A DNA stretch of 54,257 bases from Gemmatimonadaceae bacterium (lineage in GTDB: Bacteria > Gemmatimonadota > Gemmatimonadetes > Gemmatimonadales > Gemmatimonadaceae), in contig JACDDT010000008.1 of NCBI GenBank assembly GCA_013816855.1, positions 1-54,257 on the forward strand. The letters run 5' to 3'. Under the pieces are notes generated by a model. That model had not been told where the DNA came from. It did no database searches and worked only from the letters and a program-made list of their open reading frames with translations. Positions 52,349 to 54,257 of the stretch are shown here, piece after piece. Both the position numbers and the translations under genes were made by a program. Position 1 is the first letter of the stretch. The number at the start of each line of letters is the position of its first letter.

Positions 52349-52421
52349 CTCCGCCAATCGTGGCGGAGCGGCGCAACAACCGAGACCCTAACTCTCGTTA
52401 CGGACCCACTGCGCGTTAGGG
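52349..52421 (+). promoter_or_regulatory. Structured leader between rpsD and rpoA
   Basis: Two perfect 7-bp stems: CTCCGCC/GGCGGAG (52349-52355 with 52362-52368) and CCCTAAC/GTTAGGG (52386-52392 with 52415-52421). No T run. It could be an S4 target, a processing site or a stabiliser for the rpoA message. Confidence 0.4.
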
Positions 52422-52450
52422 GCGGGGTGGGACGTTGAGGAAATATCAGA

Positions 52451-53533
52451 ATGGCTAACGCAATCGATCTCAGGGGTCTTGTCCGTCCGCAGCTCGTCGA
52501 GGCGACGAAGCGCGAAGACAGTCCCAATGTCGCAGAATTCCGTCTTCAGCCGCTGGAGCGCGGTTTCGGGCACACGCTCGGAAACGCCATGCGCCGGCTG
52601 CTCATGTCGTCGCTGCGCGGCTCCGCCGTGTGGGGAATCCGCATCGACGGTGTGCTACACGAGCACCAGACGATCAACGGTGTCGTCGAAGACGTGCACC
52701 AGGTCATCGGCAACCTCAAGTCGCTCGTGCTCTCGCTGGACGAGGGAGTCGAGAACTCGATCATCCGCATCTCGCGCAGCGAAGGCGGACCGGTGACGGC
52801 AGCCGATATCACCGCCGAGAACGGTGTGAACATCATCGACCCGTCGCACCTCCTCTTCACGATGCAGGGCGACCGCGATCTCAATGTCGAGCTGCATGTG
52901 AACAAGGGCCGCGGCTACGTCGAGGCGGATCAGCACGTTGTGGACAAGAGTCTTCCCGTGGACGTCGTCCGCGTGGACTCGATGTACAACCCGGTGCGCC
53001 GCGCGAACTTCTCGGTCGCCGAGACGCGCGTGGGACAGCGCACCGACTATGACCGCTTGACGCTCACGGTCGAGACGAACGGTACGATCACGCCGGAAGA
53101 AGCGGTCAGCTACGCCGCTGCGCTGGCGCAGACGCACTTCCAGTATTTTGCAGGATTCGGCTCGCACCAGTCGGCTCCGCTTTCCGCCGGCGGCGACGCC
53201 CCTGGCGGCGACGCGCACCGTCTCGCCGATCTGCTTCGTACTCCCATCGAGGACTTCGAGCTTTCCGTTCGCTCGGTTAACTCGCTCAAGAACTCCAACA
53301 TTCGCACGCTCGGCGACCTCATCCGCCAGAGTGAGAGCCAGATTCTCCAGGTGAAGAACTTCGGCAAGAAGTCGCTGAACGAGATCGCCGATCTGCTCGA
53401 GCGCGAAAAACTTAATTTCGGCATGAAGTACGACGAGTCGGCAGACGGCGCCCGCATCACGGAGCAGGGGACGCCGCCTAACCGCAACGTCGCCACGGTC
53501 GGAGCCGATGACGAAGAGGAAGGACTACTTTAA
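52451..53533 (+). CDS. rpoA: RNA polymerase alpha subunit
   Basis: A 360-aa protein. The N-terminal assembly domain has FRLQPLERGFGHTLGNAMRR; the C-terminal domain (about residues 260-325) has IEDFELSVRSVNSLKNSNIR, the part that contacts UP elements and activators. It is longer than the usual 330 aa because of a linker of Gly/Asp/Ala residues and an acidic tail (GADDEEEGLL). One-base overlap with rplQ. Confidence 0.97.
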   Translation: MANAIDLRGLVRPQLVEATKREDSPNVAEFRLQPLERGFGHTLGNAMRRLLMSSLRGSAVWGIRIDGVLHEHQTINGVVEDVHQVIGNLKSLVLSLDEGVENSIIRISRSEGGPVTAADITAENGVNIIDPSHLLFTMQGDRDLNVELHVNKGRGYVEADQHVVDKSLPVDVVRVDSMYNPVRRANFSVAETRVGQRTDYDRLTLTVETNGTITPEEAVSYAAALAQTHFQYFAGFGSHQSAPLSAGGDAPGGDAHRLADLLRTPIEDFELSVRSVNSLKNSNIRTLGDLIRQSESQILQVKNFGKKSLNEIADLLEREKLNFGMKYDESADGARITEQGTPPNRNVATVGADDEEEGLL

Positions 53534-53895
53534 TGCGTCACCGCAAGGAAGGCCGTCAGCTCCGCCGCACTAGCGAGCAGAAGCTGGCATTAATGAGATC
53601 TCTCGCGTCCTCGCTCATTGAGCGCGGGGCGATCGAGACGACCGAGGCGAAGGCGAAGGAGCTGCGCCCGTTCATCGAGAAGCTGATCACGAGAGCGAAG
53701 ACGGGAACGCTTCACGCGCGCCGTCTCACCGGCCGGCACGTGCAGAAGCGCGAGGTCGGGGACAAGCTCTTCCAGGAAGTCGCGCCGAAGTTCGCGACGA
53801 GAAATGGCGGCTACACGCGCATCCTCAAGACCGGCCACCGCAAGGGTGACGGCGCCGAGATGGCGCGCATCGAGCTGATCATGGGAGAGAAGTAG
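53533..53895 (+). CDS. rplQ: Ribosomal protein L17
   Basis: A 120-aa protein, [20 protein letters not shown] start and [20 protein letters not shown] near the end, both standard. It binds near the exit tunnel of the 50S subunit. Confidence 0.97.
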   Translation: MRHRKEGRQLRRTSEQKLALMRSLASSLIERGAIETTEAKAKELRPFIEKLITRAKTGTLHARRLTGRHVQKREVGDKLFQEVAPKFATRNGGYTRILKTGHRKGDGAEMARIELIMGEK

Positions 53896-53897
53896 CA

Positions 53898-54119
53898 ATG
53901 GCTCAGATCAAGAGAAACCAGTGCTACCTCTGTCACAAGGGAGTGGCTTTCGGCAACAACGTGTCTCACGCGAACAATAAGACGCGCCGCACGTGGAAGC
54001 CGAACCTTCAGGTCGCTCGCATCGTGGCCGGCGACAAGATCATCAAGGTGAAGGTCTGCACGCGCTGCATTCACGCTGGTAAGGTCGTCCGCGCGCCGAG
54101 AGGGGTTTCGGCTGCGTAA
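53898..54119 (+). CDS. rpmB: Ribosomal protein L28, zinc-binding form
   Basis: A 73-aa protein: [30 protein letters not shown] and [14 protein letters not shown]. The two Cys pairs mark the zinc-binding type. It starts 2 bp after rplQ and is followed by a terminator, so it is the last gene of the alpha operon, a placement different from the usual rpmB-rpmG pairing. Confidence 0.95.
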   Translation: MAQIKRNQCYLCHKGVAFGNNVSHANNKTRRTWKPNLQVARIVAGDKIIKVKVCTRCIHAGKVVRAPRGVSAA

Positions 54120-54142
54120 TGGCTTCGTTCCGCGTTGAAAGG

Positions 54143-54169
54143 AAAGGGAGCCCGGCGGGCTCCCTTTTT
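54143..54169 (+). terminator. Strong Rho-independent terminator of the ribosomal operon
   Basis: AAAGGGAGCCC (54143-54153) pairs perfectly with GGGCTCCCTTT (54157-54167) around a 3-nt loop, within a T run to 54169. Confidence 0.95.
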
Positions 54170-54257
54170 CGTAACGCACTGCGAAGAGATAACGACACGC
54201 TGATAGCGAACCGCGATCCGCGAACTGCGGGTCGCTGCCTGCACGGTAGGAAAGTTC

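Noticed and set aside
54206-54235. Hairpin GCGAACCGC/GCGGGTCGC at the right edge, sharing GAACTGCGG with the 59-bp repeat arm
   Set aside because: The shared word is only nine bases and the window ends before a second arm could be seen.
1-54257. CRISPR arrays, prophage, integrases, transposases, toxin-antitoxin or defence genes
   Set aside because: No regularly spaced repeats and no proteins of these families were found on either strand.

Overview
This window looks like a stretch of chromosome from a GC-rich (about 60%) Gram-negative-type bacterium. The gene set and protein style fit the phylum Gemmatimonadota best: alternative complex III, frequent TTG starts, zinc-binding forms of L36, S4 and L28, and many short lipoproteins. 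That placement is an inference from gene content; no 16S or 23S rRNA is present. Nearly all of the window is vertically stable housekeeping DNA, with no prophage, IS transposase, integrase or CRISPR array.

Left third (1-22 kb): a TrmJ-like tRNA methyltransferase; a six-gene alternative complex III operon (actABCDEF, 1157-8791) preceded by a perfect Rex-type operator; tRNA-Ala(TGC); a secreted esterase; a response-regulator-like protein with a degenerate receiver; an AhpE-like peroxiredoxin; four minor type IV pilin genes; an OmpR-type regulator with its sensor kinase; and a TonB/ExbB/ExbD/ExbD/TonB energy-transduction operon. At 20452-21060 a small four-helix-bundle (S23/IVP family) gene sits exactly between two 59-bp inverted repeats.

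Middle (21-37 kb): a transport block (amino-acid permease, membrane pyrophosphatase, second amino-acid permease, dicarboxylate/glutamate symporter); a probable amino-sugar and peptidoglycan-recycling locus (two sodium:solute symporters, a BadF-type sugar kinase and a divergent NamZ-like muramidase lipoprotein) with an IscA-type Fe-S carrier inserted; and a phosphatidylinositol module (CDP-alcohol phosphatidyltransferase plus myo-inositol-phosphate synthase).

Right third (37-54 kb): a 2-oxoacid dehydrogenase operon (E1 alpha, E1 beta, a small membrane protein, E2) followed by small unknown genes, a PHP phosphoesterase, a pteridine-reductase-like SDR whose catalytic Tyr is His, thioredoxin reductase, a metallo-beta-lactamase-fold hydrolase, aspartate ammonia-lyase and an Rrf2 regulator; a palindromic repeat element; tRNA-Leu(CAG); smpB-amidase-pyrD-pyrF; and the alpha ribosomal operon rpmJ-rpsM-rpsK-rpsD-rpoA-rplQ with rpmB attached.

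The most notable signals are the Rex operator at the respiratory operon, the inverted-repeat-flanked IVP gene outside rRNA, the second palindromic element near tRNA-Leu, the kinase-less receiver/H-box/receiver protein, the phosphatidylinositol gene pair and the MurNAc-type cluster. I see no defence island or other wholly new multigene system.
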